DNA of 64,000 nucleotides from Leptolyngbyaceae cyanobacterium RM1_1_2. GTDB taxonomy: Bacteria; Cyanobacteriota; Cyanobacteriia; Phormidesmidales; Phormidesmidaceae. Positions 36,672-45,862 of the stretch are shown here, in pieces. The first letter of the stretch is position 1. Every line of letters begins with the position of its first letter. The stretch spans positions 1-64,000 of the forward strand of contig JAAUQI010000020.1 in NCBI GenBank assembly GCA_012032345.1, in the 5' to 3' direction. Position numbers and translations under genes: made by a program. The notes under the pieces were generated by a model, which had not been told where the DNA came from, ran no database searches, and saw only the letters and a list, made by a program, of their open reading frames with translations.

Positions 36672-37265
36672 ATGGCTTACTACTGGTTTAAAGCTTTTCA
36701 TATTGTTGGCGTCGTGGTTTGGTTCGCGGGGCTTTTTTACCTGGTGCGTCTTTTTATCTACCATGTTGAAGCTGAGGCAGAACCTGAACCCGCTCAAAGC
36801 ATTCTCAAGCAGCAGTATCAGATCATGGAGGAGCGCCTGTACCACATCATTACGATGCCTGGTATGGTCGTAACCGTAGCGATGGCGATTGGCTTGCTAG
36901 TGCTACGGCCAGATCTGTTACATGACGGTTGGCTACACGCAAAGCTGGGACTAGTTGCGCTCTTATTGGCCTATCACTTTTACTGTGGGCGGCTCTTGAA
37001 GCAGCTGCAGCAGGGAGAGTGTCGCTGGTCGGGACAGCAGCTCAGGGGGCTAAATGAGGCACCAACGCTGCTGTTGGTAATTATCGTTATGCTAGCTGTA
37101 TTCAAGAATAGTTTTCCTACTAGCGCAGCGACTTGGCTGGTGGTGGGGCTGGTAGCGTTTATGTTAGCGACGATTCAGCTATATGCCAAAAAGCGCCGCC
37201 TAGACAAAGAACGTCAGCAGTCAGAGGCGATCGCCCCTGATTCTGATCGAGCGCTGCAAAATTGA
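36672..37265 (+). CDS. hemJ: Protoporphyrinogen IX oxidase HemJ
   Basis: The 197-residue membrane protein has four helices and the HemJ signatures AFHIVGVVVWFAGLFYLVRL, YHIITMPGMVVTVAMAIGLL, WLHAKLGLV and RGLNEAPTLLLV. HemJ oxidises protoporphyrinogen IX to protoporphyrin IX, the last common step to haem and chlorophyll, and is the usual enzyme in cyanobacteria. Conserved His10 and the Lys of HAKLG are present. A high-light-inducible gene follows on the same strand, but with its own promoter. Confidence 0.95.
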   Translation: MAYYWFKAFHIVGVVVWFAGLFYLVRLFIYHVEAEAEPEPAQSILKQQYQIMEERLYHIITMPGMVVTVAMAIGLLVLRPDLLHDGWLHAKLGLVALLLAYHFYCGRLLKQLQQGECRWSGQQLRGLNEAPTLLLVIIVMLAVFKNSFPTSAATWLVVGLVAFMLATIQLYAKKRRLDKERQQSEAIAPDSDRALQN

Positions 37266-37306
37266 GTCAAGGCAATGATTAATCTTCCAAAAGACTTATT
37301 GCACCT

Positions 37307-37334
37307 TTGATTTTTTTTGGTTACGATTTATATA
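37307..37334 (+). promoter_or_regulatory. Predicted promoter of the hli gene
   Basis: TTGATT (37307-37312) and TATATA (37329-37334) form a sigma-70-type pair with a 16-base spacer. GGTTACGATTTATATAC, which overlaps the -10, loosely resembles the HLR1/RpaB motif of light-stress genes, but the second half-site is poor. Confidence 0.45.
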
Positions 37335-37383
37335 CAAGGACTTGACTGAAGTCCGATATCAATGAACTAACAGAGGTACAGTC

Positions 37384-37524
37384 ATGGAAGAGCAACAGAA
37401 GTTTGGTTTCACTCGCTTTGCTGAAGTTTGGAATGGTCGTTTGGCAATGATAGGCTTCACCGCTGGCGTCATTGTTGAGATGATCACGGGTCAGGGTATC
37501 CTGTCGCAGATTGGCCTGATGTAA
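37384..37524 (+). CDS. hli: High-light-inducible protein (one-helix chlorophyll-binding)
   Basis: The 46-residue protein [20 protein letters not shown]... contains the chlorophyll a/b-binding motif [16 protein letters not shown] in a single membrane helix, followed by [10 protein letters not shown]. Hlips sit in thylakoids, bind chlorophyll and carotenoid, and protect photosystem II assembly and pigment synthesis under stress. An AGAGG ribosome binding site lies six bases before the ATG, and an intrinsic terminator follows at 37637. Its position after hemJ fits a pigment-metabolism context. Confidence 0.93.
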   Translation: MEEQQKFGFTRFAEVWNGRLAMIGFTAGVIVEMITGQGILSQIGLM

Positions 37525-37636
37525 TCAGGCTCAAAGAATCTATACTAGATTCAGTGTTTCGTCACAGCTTTATCTGTTACAAAAGCGCTGAATCGATGCT
37601 TCTATAAGCCGTCAATCTTTGATTAAGCTAACGTTT

Positions 37637-37662
37637 AGGTGAGCAGTGCTCACCTTTTTTAT
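37637..37662 (+). terminator. Intrinsic terminator after hli
   Basis: AGGTGAG pairs with CTCACCT around CAGTG, followed by six T residues (37655-37660). It lies between the convergent hli and hypothetical genes. Confidence 0.8.
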
Positions 37663-37671
37663 TGAGAGACG

Positions 37672-37974
37672 CTAGGACACAGATCCCCAGGTAGATACCG
37701 CCCGTAACAGCGCTGGAATTTCGGCGTCTGGAGAAAATTCTAAGGTGGTTTCTCGATAGCCCAAGTAGCCAGATTCGGCAAATGAGATCAGCATTCGCAC
37801 TAGGGCTATCCAAACCTGTTCCTCATATTCCCAATCTTTGCCTCGATAGGCTCGAGCTGCTATTGAGCGCAAAGCCCAAAAGTAGGTATTGCGAACGGTG
37901 CTGCCCTGCTTGTTGTACTGAGGCACGTCTTCTGGGTGCAGGTAAATAACCTGATTGCTGATCCTGGCTCTCAT
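37672..37974 (-). CDS. Hypothetical cyanobacterial protein
   Basis: The 100-residue protein is rich in aromatic and basic residues (RNTYFWALRSIAARAYRGKD, WIALVRMLISFAESGYLGY), likely helical and soluble. No motif is recognised. It lies between hli and the ABC transporter ATPase, transcribed toward hli, with its own start region at about 37980-38070. Confidence 0.6.
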   Translation of the reverse strand: MRARISNQVIYLHPEDVPQYNKQGSTVRNTYFWALRSIAARAYRGKDWEYEEQVWIALVRMLISFAESGYLGYRETTLEFSPDAEIPALLRAVSTWGSVS

Positions 37975-38075
37975 GTTGATGTAAGGTTACAGTTCAAAGC
38001 GATAGATTAGTAACCTGCCCAAAAAAGATTTACGATCTATGCTCTGATTGAGAGACTGCTATATCCAAGATTGCC

Positions 38076-38930
38076 ATGATCGCCGCTGTATCGCTGCAGA
38101 ACGTACATAAGGTTTACAACAACGTTCATGTTGTCAACGATTTGTCGCTGACGATTCAATCAGGCGAAATCTTTGGTCTGTTAGGCCCAAATGGTGCAGG
38201 AAAATCTACCACAATTCGCATGTTAACAACCCTGACCCAGCCTACACAGGGGGACATCGTAGTAGCCGGCTACGACGTCAGTCGGCAGCAGCAAGAGGTT
38301 CGGCGGCAGATTGGTGTAGTTTTGCAGCAGATTAGCGTCGATGGCGATCTCTCGGTTTGGGAAAATATGGAGTTTCATGGACGTATGCACCATATTCCTA
38401 ATCCTCAACGTCGCCAAGGGATTCAGCAGTGGCTAGAGTATGTTGAGCTGAGCGATCGCCGCGACAGCAAAGCAAAAACCCTCTCTGGCGGCATGAAACG
38501 GCGGCTGCAAATTGCTCGAGCGCTGCTGCATCAGCCCAAAATTTTGTTTTTAGACGAACCCACTGTAGGGCTAGATCCCCAAGCTCGCAGGCGGCTTTGG
38601 GAAATTATTAAAGGGCTTAACACTCAGCAGGGGGTAACGATGCTGCTGACGACTCACTACATGGAGGAGGTAGAATATCTCTGCGATCGCATTAGCATTA
38701 TGGATGGGGGTCGCCTCATCGAAACCGGAACGCTCAACGAACTGCGAAACCGCCACGGACAAGGGATTGTGATGAAAAAGGAAGGCGATCGCTGGCAGTA
38801 CCAGTTTTTCTCAACTTTAGAGCTTGCCAATGCCCACCTCAACCAGCAGCCTGACAAAACAGGCATGATGGTGAGAGCTTCCAACTTAGAAGATATCTTT
38901 GTAGAACTCACCGGGCACAATCTCGACTAA
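38076..38930 (+). CDS. ABC-2-type transporter ATP-binding protein
   Basis: The 284-residue ATPase has Walker A GPNGAGKST, the Q-loop at VVLQQISVDGDL, signature LSGGMKRRLQ, Walker B ILFLDEPTVGLD and switch His in TTHYMEEVEYL. The C-terminal extension is of the CcmA/DrrA type that drives exporters of drugs, lipids or polysaccharides. No permease gene is adjacent, so the membrane partner must be elsewhere. The next gene is scpB, 34 bases downstream. Confidence 0.92.
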   Translation: MIAAVSLQNVHKVYNNVHVVNDLSLTIQSGEIFGLLGPNGAGKSTTIRMLTTLTQPTQGDIVVAGYDVSRQQQEVRRQIGVVLQQISVDGDLSVWENMEFHGRMHHIPNPQRRQGIQQWLEYVELSDRRDSKAKTLSGGMKRRLQIARALLHQPKILFLDEPTVGLDPQARRRLWEIIKGLNTQQGVTMLLTTHYMEEVEYLCDRISIMDGGRLIETGTLNELRNRHGQGIVMKKEGDRWQYQFFSTLELANAHLNQQPDKTGMMVRASNLEDIFVELTGHNLD

Positions 38931-38964
38931 CCCGAGTTCTGACTTTGTCTGATGTGCTTGTCTT

Positions 38965-39501
38965 ATGTCTCTGCTTGCCAGCAAAATTGAAGCTATTCTC
39001 TATCTCAAAGGTCAGCCGCTCTCAATTGCACAGATTGCTGAATATGCTGGCTGTGACAAAGACGCAGCCGAGGAAGGTCTAATTGAGCTGATGGCTGACT
39101 ATGCCCACCGCGATAGTGCTTTGGAGATTGCAGAAACCAAGGCGGGGTATAGCCTACAGCTCCGACTGAATTTCAAATATCTGGTTGATAGCCTGATTCC
39201 GCTCGACATTGGCGTGGGGGCGCTGAGAACCCTGGCCGCGATCGCCTTAAAAGGCCCGCTCAGCCAGACTGACCTAGTCGATCTGAGGGGATCTGGCGTC
39301 TATCAGCAGGTGCAAGAACTTGTCAACCTAGGCTTTGTGCGCAAGCGGCGACAGTCAGACGGGCGCTCTTTCTGGCTACAGGTTACAGATAAATTCCATC
39401 GCCACTTTGAAATCGATCAGCTACCCCCCCTGCAGCAAAATGCCTCAGCTGGCCTGTCAACCGTCGTGTCGGCCCTTCCTATTGAATCTTCAGACTCTTG
39501 A
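38965..39501 (+). CDS. scpB: Segregation and condensation protein B
   Basis: The 178-residue protein is a tandem winged-helix ScpB: LASKIEAILYLKGQPLSIAQ at the start, ALRTLAAIALKGPLSQTDLV in the middle, then RGSGVYQQVQELVNLGFV and KRRQSDGRSFWLQVTDKF. ScpB binds ScpA and the Smc ATPase to form bacterial condensin, which aids chromosome segregation. The Ser-rich tail is short. It may be co-transcribed with the ABC ATPase gene. ScpA and Smc are not in the window. Confidence 0.93.
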   Translation: MSLLASKIEAILYLKGQPLSIAQIAEYAGCDKDAAEEGLIELMADYAHRDSALEIAETKAGYSLQLRLNFKYLVDSLIPLDIGVGALRTLAAIALKGPLSQTDLVDLRGSGVYQQVQELVNLGFVRKRRQSDGRSFWLQVTDKFHRHFEIDQLPPLQQNASAGLSTVVSALPIESSDS

Positions 39502-39696
39502 GAATTTGGCACACTTCACTCAGCCCTCACCAAATCATTAAGGTATGATTAATCATCCAGGGCCACAGCAAAAGCCGACTGAATTTCAACCACCCTGAAG
39601 AAGGAAGCCGCCACATTAACGGGCCTCCTTAATTAGACGGTGGATCAAAATCCAGTATTGGATCTAAGGTAGAGAAGAAAGTTAACCACAGTTTCT

Positions 39697-40062
39697 ATGG
39701 TCTTCAACCCTGAAAATGCCGATTTCATGCGTGTCAATGCCGAGAGCACTCAGGCCAATCAGCTTTTGAAATATCTTCAGCATCAGCCACCCGAAGTCTT
39801 AACCCGAGTCGCTCAATCGGTTAGCGCTGAAATTAAGCAGATTATTTCCCAAAATGTTCAGGGCTTGGTAGGCGTTCTACCGACTGAAGGCTTTAACGTT
39901 CAAATTAATACCGACCGAGAGAACCTAGCGGGTTTGCTAGCCTCGGCCATGATGACAGGCTACTTTCTACGCCAAATGGAGCAGCGCATGGAGCTAGAAG
40001 AAAGCTTAGCCTCTTCACTTTCATTAGGAGAAACCAAAAGCGATTTGAAAGATCCCCAATAG
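39697..40062 (+). CDS. DUF760-family protein
   Basis: The 121-residue, likely cytosolic protein matches DUF760, a family shared by cyanobacteria and plastids (NQLLKYLQHQPPEVLTRVAQ, LAGLLASAMMTGYFLRQMEQ, R-M-E-L-E-E tail). The function is unknown; plant members have been tied to light and stress-related complexes. It has its own promoter region and a strong terminator at 40130. Confidence 0.85.
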   Translation: MVFNPENADFMRVNAESTQANQLLKYLQHQPPEVLTRVAQSVSAEIKQIISQNVQGLVGVLPTEGFNVQINTDRENLAGLLASAMMTGYFLRQMEQRMELEESLASSLSLGETKSDLKDPQ

Positions 40063-40129
40063 TTCGATCGCTATTAAAGCTTTTACCTACCTAAACATAG
40101 CCAAACCTGCATTGGGCAACTTTTAGCTT

Positions 40130-40159
40130 AAAAAGGGCGAGACCTGTCTCGCCCTTTTT
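40130..40159 (+). terminator. Intrinsic terminator after the DUF760 gene
   Basis: AAAAAGGGCGAGA pairs with TCTCGCCCTTTTT around CCTG. It is nearly symmetric, so it can stop transcription from both sides. Confidence 0.85.
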
Positions 40160-40426
40160 GCACTTTAGTATGATTTTTGACCGCTTTAGAATAGAGGTTC
40201 TTTAAGCAAGCAACTCCGGTAGAGCATTCAGCGTAGGGTAAGCATCGCCCACCTTCACTGAAGTTTAGAACCGGGAAGAGAACCCCAAAAATATTTACTG
40301 ACCTTCCCAACATTTTCCCTCATGATTTTCTAACCTGAGTTTCACGCCGTACCCATAACACCCCTTCAGACTTTGTTTAGCGGTGTCGTGCTAACTGCGG
40401 TTCTCAATCATTTTACAAAGCCAACT
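40160..40426. other. Intergenic region upstream of the GT2 gene
   Basis: About 267 bases, with the preceding terminator making the gap just over 360. The promoter of the glycosyltransferase gene should lie here. I see no motif or small gene that I can name. Confidence 0.4.
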
Positions 40427-42663
40427 ATGATCGCTTCCCCCGTGTCTTACAAGCACAGCTTTAAACTACGCCTGGCTACTTTGATGCTAGTTGGCATGAC
40501 CGGCCTAGTGAGCCTGGTAATTACTGCCTGGTTCACTGGCGATAATACGGTCACAGGCTTTTTTAAGCAGCTCTATGCCCTGCAGCAGTATCCCCCTGTT
40601 TGGCTCATGCCGCCTGCGACGCTGGGAAATATTTTCTAGGTTCGATGCTGTTCTTGATGGTGCTAGTACTCGCCATCATGAAAATTTGGCCTCGCCCAAC
40701 TACCTGGCCTAGACGAGCTGTCATTAGCATTCTAGCCGTTTTGACTATTCGCTATCTGCTGTGGCGATCGCTGTCAACTTTGAACCTCAGCACGCCGTTG
40801 AACGGCATCTTCAGCCTGGGGCTATTTGCCTTGGAGCTGTTCATCCTCAGCAACGGTATCTTACAGCTATTTTTAATGCTGCGGGTTAAGGATCGGCGCA
40901 AAATCGCTAATCAGCTATCTGAGAGTGTCTTGGCAGGCGAGTTTTTGCCCACGGTAGACATTCTCATTCCGACCTACAATGAACCTGAGTTCATTCTCAA
41001 GCGCACTGTGATTGGCTGTCAGGCCATGACCTATGGCCCTAAAACTATCTATCTCCTTGACGATACCCGCCGTGCTGAAATTGAGCTGCTGGCAGAAAGG
41101 CTGGGATGTCAGTACCTGACTCGCCCGGATAACCGACATGCTAAAGCGGGTAACCTTAACCACGCTTTGCCTCAGGTTGGCGGCGAACTGGTAGCCGTTT
41201 TTGATGCCGACTTTATCCCCACTAAAAATTTTCTGACCCGCACAGTGGGCTTTTTCCAAGACCCTCAGGTGGGGCTGGTACAAACGCCTCAGAGTTTCTA
41301 TAACCCCGATCCTATTGCCCGTAACCTGGGGCTTGAAGACGTTTTGACTCCAGAGGAAGAAGTCTTTTACCGTCAGGTGCAACGAGTCCGAGATGGGGCT
41401 GGCGCAGTGGTGTGTGCGGGGACATCCTTTGTGGTGCGGCGCTCAGCCTTGGACTCGATTCCAGGTTTTGTCACTGAAGCCGTCAGCGAAGATTTTTTTA
41501 CCGGTATTCGGCTAGCGGCTCAGGGCTATCGGCTAATCTATCTAAATGAAAAGCTCAGTGCTGGACTCGCCGCTGAGAACATCGCCGCTCACGCTCTACA
41601 GCGAATACGCTGGGCACAAGGGACTTTGCAGGCGTTTTTTGTCAAGTCAAATCCGCTCACAATTCCGGGCCTCAGTCTCCTACAAAGGCTGGCTTATCTA
41701 GAAGGGCTTTTGCACTGGTTTAGCAGTGTGGCTCGGGTGGGATTTCTGCTCATGCCTCTGGCCTACTCTTTTTTGGGCGTCATACCGCTGCAGACCACTG
41801 GGGCTGAGCTACTGTATTTCTTTTTGCCTTTCTATCTGGTACAGCTCAGCGTTTTTTCCTGGCTTAACTATCGCTCTCGGTCGGCGCTACTCTCAGATGT
41901 GTATTCTCTGGTGCTGGCCTTTCCGCTCATGGCTACGGTGATTCAAGTTATGCTGCGGCCTTTTAGTTCAGGCTTCAAGGTGACACCGAAGGGGACTGCC
42001 AGCGATCGCTATCGATTTAACTGGGAGTTAGCGTGGCCGCTAATTCTGGTGTTTCTGCTGATGGCTCTCAGCTTTTGGATCAGCCTGAGCCAGTTTTCAA
42101 CCCGCATGGCTGACCCGGTCGAGCCGCTCGCGGGCCTCAACATCGGCTGGATTTGGAGCGCCTACAACCTGCTGATGCTGAGCATTGTTTTGCTGATTTT
42201 ACTGGATGCGCCCCGGCCTAGCCCCTACGAATGGTTTAATTTGCAGCGCATTGTCAAAATTGATGTTGCAGAAACTGGTACCTTGTGGGGTTTTACCCGT
42301 ATGATTTCGGAAATCGGGGCCGAAGTTGTTTTGACTGCGTCGAGTGTTGAAAACCTAGCCGCCCTCAGCCAGCACCCTGCTGAGCTAACGCTGTTAGACG
42401 AAGGGCTAACGCTATCGGGAACTCTAGCAAACTGTCAGCCCCAGGGAGAAGCGCCAACCTTAAAAGTTTTCTTTGATCACCTGACCTTACCTCAAGAGAG
42501 ACATCTGATAGAGCTGCTGTTTTGTCGTCCTGGTCAGTGGAAAAGTCGCTGTGCGCCTAACGAACTACAGTCTCTCTGGCTAATTCTAAAGACAGTGCTG
42601 AAACCCCGCATTGTCTTTGATCGCAAGACCAAAATCAAACCCGTGTGGGTCAGTCAAATCTAG
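40427..42663 (+). pseudogene. Cellulose-synthase-like family-2 glycosyltransferase, split by a one-base frameshift
   Basis: From ATG 40427, MIASPVSYKHSFKLRLATLM starts a protein that loses register after LMPPATLG. The neighbouring frame continues KYFLGSMLFLMVLVLAIMK to 42663. Adding one base to the GGG at 40624-40626 restores LGKYFLGS and gives about 745 residues. Membrane helices flank a catalytic GT2 domain: LLDDTRR, DADF, the SEDF acceptor-site acid and QRIRW, the hallmarks of processive beta-glycosyltransferases such as cellulose synthase. A degenerate PilZ-like domain follows at the C-terminus. It probably makes an exopolysaccharide. The single defect looks like a sequence error. Confidence 0.88.
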
Positions 42664-42694
42664 ATATAAATTTAATTACTTACCAGGAGAACTT

Positions 42695-43387
42695 ATGGAG
42701 TTTGCTGACTGGCTGAGACTAATGCATCCTATCCTTGCGGTGGTCGTTGTTTTCCCAAGCATCGGCATGGTAACTTACTTCGCGTGGCAAACTCGGCAGC
42801 GCCGCCTGAAAACAAAAGCCAAGGAGAAAACCAAGATTCCACCGACCGTAGGCTCAGAGCACGTTAATTTGGGTCGCTGGCTGACAGGGGCAGTCACCGG
42901 ACTGGCAATCTTGGGAGTGGGGCACCCCATTTTTAAGCACATTGTCACCAATCAGGTCTGGGCTGAAGCGCCCTTTAGGGTCGCCTTCATTGTGGCTATG
43001 TTTGTCCTGACTTTGGCTACGCTGGTTTTCCTCTATCGCGCTCGCTCCAAAACGTGGCGAATTGTCTTTGCCGCGCTCACGATTGCAGGCTTATGGATTT
43101 TGGGATCTCAGGATGGGGTTTTCCGCCGTACCTCTGAATGGTATATCTCTCACTACTATTACGGCATGGCAGCGGCGACGCTGATGATTGTTTCTTTAGC
43201 AATTTTGCCAGAGATCTACAAATCCCTGTCGTGGCGACGAACTCATATTATTCTCAACTGCATTGCCCTAGTTTTCTTTATGGTGCAAGGGATCACAGGA
43301 ACCCGCGATTTGCTAGAAATTCCCTTAAGCTGGCAGGAACCCTATATCTACAGCTGTGATTTTGCCGCTAAAAGCTGCCCTGAGTAG
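42695..43387 (+). CDS. DUF4079-family membrane protein
   Basis: The product is 230 residues from ATG 42695, preceded by AGGAGA. It is a multi-helix membrane protein of the cyanobacterial/plastid DUF4079 family: MEFADWLRLMHPILAVVVVF, GRWLTGAVTGLAILGVGH, EWYISHYYYGMAAATLM and FFMVQGITGTRDLLEIPL, with conserved histidines (His10, His86, and one in SHYYYG) that could ligate haem. The cytochrome b561-like spacing supports haem binding as inference. It follows the GT2 gene by 31 bases and may share its transcript. Confidence 0.85.
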   Translation: MEFADWLRLMHPILAVVVVFPSIGMVTYFAWQTRQRRLKTKAKEKTKIPPTVGSEHVNLGRWLTGAVTGLAILGVGHPIFKHIVTNQVWAEAPFRVAFIVAMFVLTLATLVFLYRARSKTWRIVFAALTIAGLWILGSQDGVFRRTSEWYISHYYYGMAAATLMIVSLAILPEIYKSLSWRRTHIILNCIALVFFMVQGITGTRDLLEIPLSWQEPYIYSCDFAAKSCPE

Positions 43388-43401
43388 TTCTAGAGATCTC
43401 T

Positions 43402-44640
43402 TTAATCGCGTAGATTCTGGGGCAGTGAGGTGGGCTTGACATCTATCTGCTTTTGACTGCCAGCGCGATCGATTTCAACCACAAGAGCCTCGCCAATCTT
43501 ACTGGCTTCAACCTGCGTTTGGACTTCAGTAGCGTCGCTCACAGCCTGACCGTTAACGCGCTTGATTACATCCCCCTGCTGAAGTCCTGCGGCTTCGGCG
43601 GGAGTACCTTTCATAACGCGAACGATCAGTACCCCTTCATCCAGGTTTACTTCGATATTGAGTTCTTCATCTGCGTTAATGCGCTGGCGCATTTCTGGCG
43701 TCAGGGTAACCATCTGAACGCCCAAGTAGGGATGCTGCACTTCGCCTGTGTTGAAGAGTTCATCGGCAATACGCTTGGCCGTTTCGATGGGGATAGCAAA
43801 GCCTAAGCCTTGGGCGTTGGCTCGAATAGCTGTATTGATGCCAATCACCTCGCCCTGATCGTTGAGCAGAGGCCCCCCAGAGTTACCGGGGTTGATAGCA
43901 GCGTCAGTTTGAATGAACTGAACCCGCTTGCCGGGTACCCCTACCTGATAGCTGCTTCGATCGATAGCGCTGATAATGCCGGCAGTGACAGTATTGTCTA
44001 AGCCCAGGGGATTGCCAATGGCGATCGCCCACTGTCCCGGCACCAGTTCTTCAGAATTACCCAGCGTCACCGTAGGTAAATTGGTGGCCTCGATTTTCAC
44101 CACGGCTACATCTGTGACCGAGTCGGCCCCGATGACCTTGCCTTCAAAAGTACGGCCATCTTTGAGCGTCACCGTAACTTCAGCTGCCCCATCCACAACA
44201 TGAGCGTTTGTAATAATTTCTCCACTAGTGCTGAGAATAAAGCCAGACCCCGTCCCTTGCTCAACCCTCTCGGGTAGAGAAGACGGAGGTGGCATATCTT
44301 CGCCAAAAAAACGCTTAAAGAGGGGATGCTGAAACGCGCCTGAAAGCTCATCAGAAACCGGACGGGAGGCATCAATACGAACGACAGCAGGCCCAATTTT
44401 TTGGACAGCCTCAGCAATAAAATTAGGATCGTTTTGAGATGGCGTTAGGGGGACAGGTGCCTGAGCTGCATCCAGAGGAGACTGTAATGCAGTCGTAACT
44501 GTCTCAGGTGAGGCAACAGCGGCAGGTTCTCTCGATGAATTAGCGACGTTTAAGAGATAGTAATGACCTGCAAAGCCCACGCCGCAGCCCACTCCTAAAA
44601 GAGTGGTATACAGTCCTAATCGTTGAAATGAGAAACTCAT
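43402..44640 (-). CDS. Deg/HtrA-type serine protease (HhoA/HhoB/HtrA group)
   Basis: The 412-residue protease has an N-terminal membrane anchor or signal (about 10-32). A trypsin-like domain carries His147 (TNAHVV), Asp177 (VTDVAVVKI) and Ser254 (GNSGGPL), and one PDZ domain follows (about 300-405). Deg proteases act in the periplasm or lumen to degrade damaged proteins, including photosystem II components after light stress. Which of the three cyanobacterial paralogues it is cannot be decided here. It faces the M23 peptidase gene across about 220 bases. Confidence 0.93.
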   Translation of the reverse strand: MSFSFQRLGLYTTLLGVGCGVGFAGHYYLLNVANSSREPAAVASPETVTTALQSPLDAAQAPVPLTPSQNDPNFIAEAVQKIGPAVVRIDASRPVSDELSGAFQHPLFKRFFGEDMPPPSSLPERVEQGTGSGFILSTSGEIITNAHVVDGAAEVTVTLKDGRTFEGKVIGADSVTDVAVVKIEATNLPTVTLGNSEELVPGQWAIAIGNPLGLDNTVTAGIISAIDRSSYQVGVPGKRVQFIQTDAAINPGNSGGPLLNDQGEVIGINTAIRANAQGLGFAIPIETAKRIADELFNTGEVQHPYLGVQMVTLTPEMRQRINADEELNIEVNLDEGVLIVRVMKGTPAEAAGLQQGDVIKRVNGQAVSDATEVQTQVEASKIGEALVVEIDRAGSQKQIDVKPTSLPQNLRD

Positions 44641-44923
44641 ACCGATTTCCCTATACCCAAGAGAGTAACTGCAAAAGACTAGTTCTAAAAGCCCACCCTT
44701 ACTCTAACGAATTCAACCGCAACAATTCTGATAGCTGAGTGTCCTTTTGGTAAATAGCAGACCCAACCTCTCGGAAAATTAGGCTGGGTGGATGAATCCT
44801 TTAAAAAGCGTTTAGATCATTGTAGAAGAGCGACCGTTTTTAGTTCATTGATAAACCTGTGCAAATTCTAAGATTCCCTTCTCCTGAACTCAAAAAATAG
44901 GCCAGCGTAGTCTTATTTGTATT

Positions 44924-45778
44924 TTGGCTAATCTGGCTGCTGTTAGCTCTTTGGTTACAGCCGTCTCCGCCGCAGAGATAGACACGCCGCTTTGCCCTCC
45001 GCCAGTACTAGAGCGGGTGATACGCCACCGGCTGGCTGCTGGAGAAACGCTAGAGCGTATTGCCCAGCGCTATAACCTGCTGCCAGCAACACTGCTAGGT
45101 CTTAACCCTAATCTGCGACAGGGCCGCTTGCCGATTGGTACTGATATTTTAGTGCCTCCTTTTAACGGTATTCGGGTACAGGTTGCCCCCGGACAAACCT
45201 GGCAGGAGGTTGCTGCTACCTACAGCGTGCGGGCTGATGTGCTATTTGAGGCCAATGGCTGTCAGGCTCAGGTGCCTGAAACTATTTTCATTCCGGGCAT
45301 CAACTGGTTCCCAGAGCTGAGCGCGACTAATTTAGGGCCTGCCTCGGGGCGCGATCGCATCTTGTCAGGATATCCTTTGCCGAGTCAGGCTGACGTGGTT
45401 GCAAACTATGGCTGGCAGCCCGACCCTGAAAGAGAAAAGCTGGTATTTAACAACGGGATTACCCTGGCTGCAGCGCCTCAAACTCCGGTTTTAGCGGTGG
45501 GAAATGGCGTAGTCGCCTTTGTCGGGCAGCAGGTAGGCTACGGCAACCTAGTAGTGATCAACCATTCCCAAGGGTTGCAAACTCGCTACGCTCATCTGGA
45601 TACTTTTTTGGTTTCAGTCGGAGAGCAGATCCAACCGGGCAGCGAAATTGCTACGATCGCAGCAGCCGGAGCAGCCAATGAGACATCTTACCTGTATTTC
45701 GAGGTACGCTTGAATTCTCAATCAGGCTGGGTGGCCCAAGATCCCAGCCGCTATCTTTCATTGGTCAATCTACGGTAG
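44924..45778 (+). CDS. LysM-M23 peptidoglycan endopeptidase
   Basis: The product is 284 residues from TTG 44924. Two LysM-like modules (HRLAAGETLERIAQRYNLLP, about 34-78; VQVAPGQTWQEVAATYSVRA, about 85-125) precede an M23 domain (about 180-280) with GYGNLVVINHSQGLQTRYAHLD. In this, His-x-His-type ligands are partly altered: the first zinc His (HxxxD) appears as NNGITLAAA, so activity is uncertain. The N-terminus lacks a signal peptide n-region. One extra A in the A-run at 44892-44897 would join the frame to GTG 44859 and supply MQILRFPSPELKKIGQRSLI, a normal signal sequence. A frameshift error is therefore likely. Confidence 0.82.
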   Translation: MANLAAVSSLVTAVSAAEIDTPLCPPPVLERVIRHRLAAGETLERIAQRYNLLPATLLGLNPNLRQGRLPIGTDILVPPFNGIRVQVAPGQTWQEVAATYSVRADVLFEANGCQAQVPETIFIPGINWFPELSATNLGPASGRDRILSGYPLPSQADVVANYGWQPDPEREKLVFNNGITLAAAPQTPVLAVGNGVVAFVGQQVGYGNLVVINHSQGLQTRYAHLDTFLVSVGEQIQPGSEIATIAAAGAANETSYLYFEVRLNSQSGWVAQDPSRYLSLVNLR

Positions 45779-45862
45779 TAAAAGTGTGCCGCCTTTGGCA
45801 GAAGCGCCTACAATTTTTGTAGCCGCTGTCTGTGGCAGCGCTGCTGAGGAATAGAAAACGTT

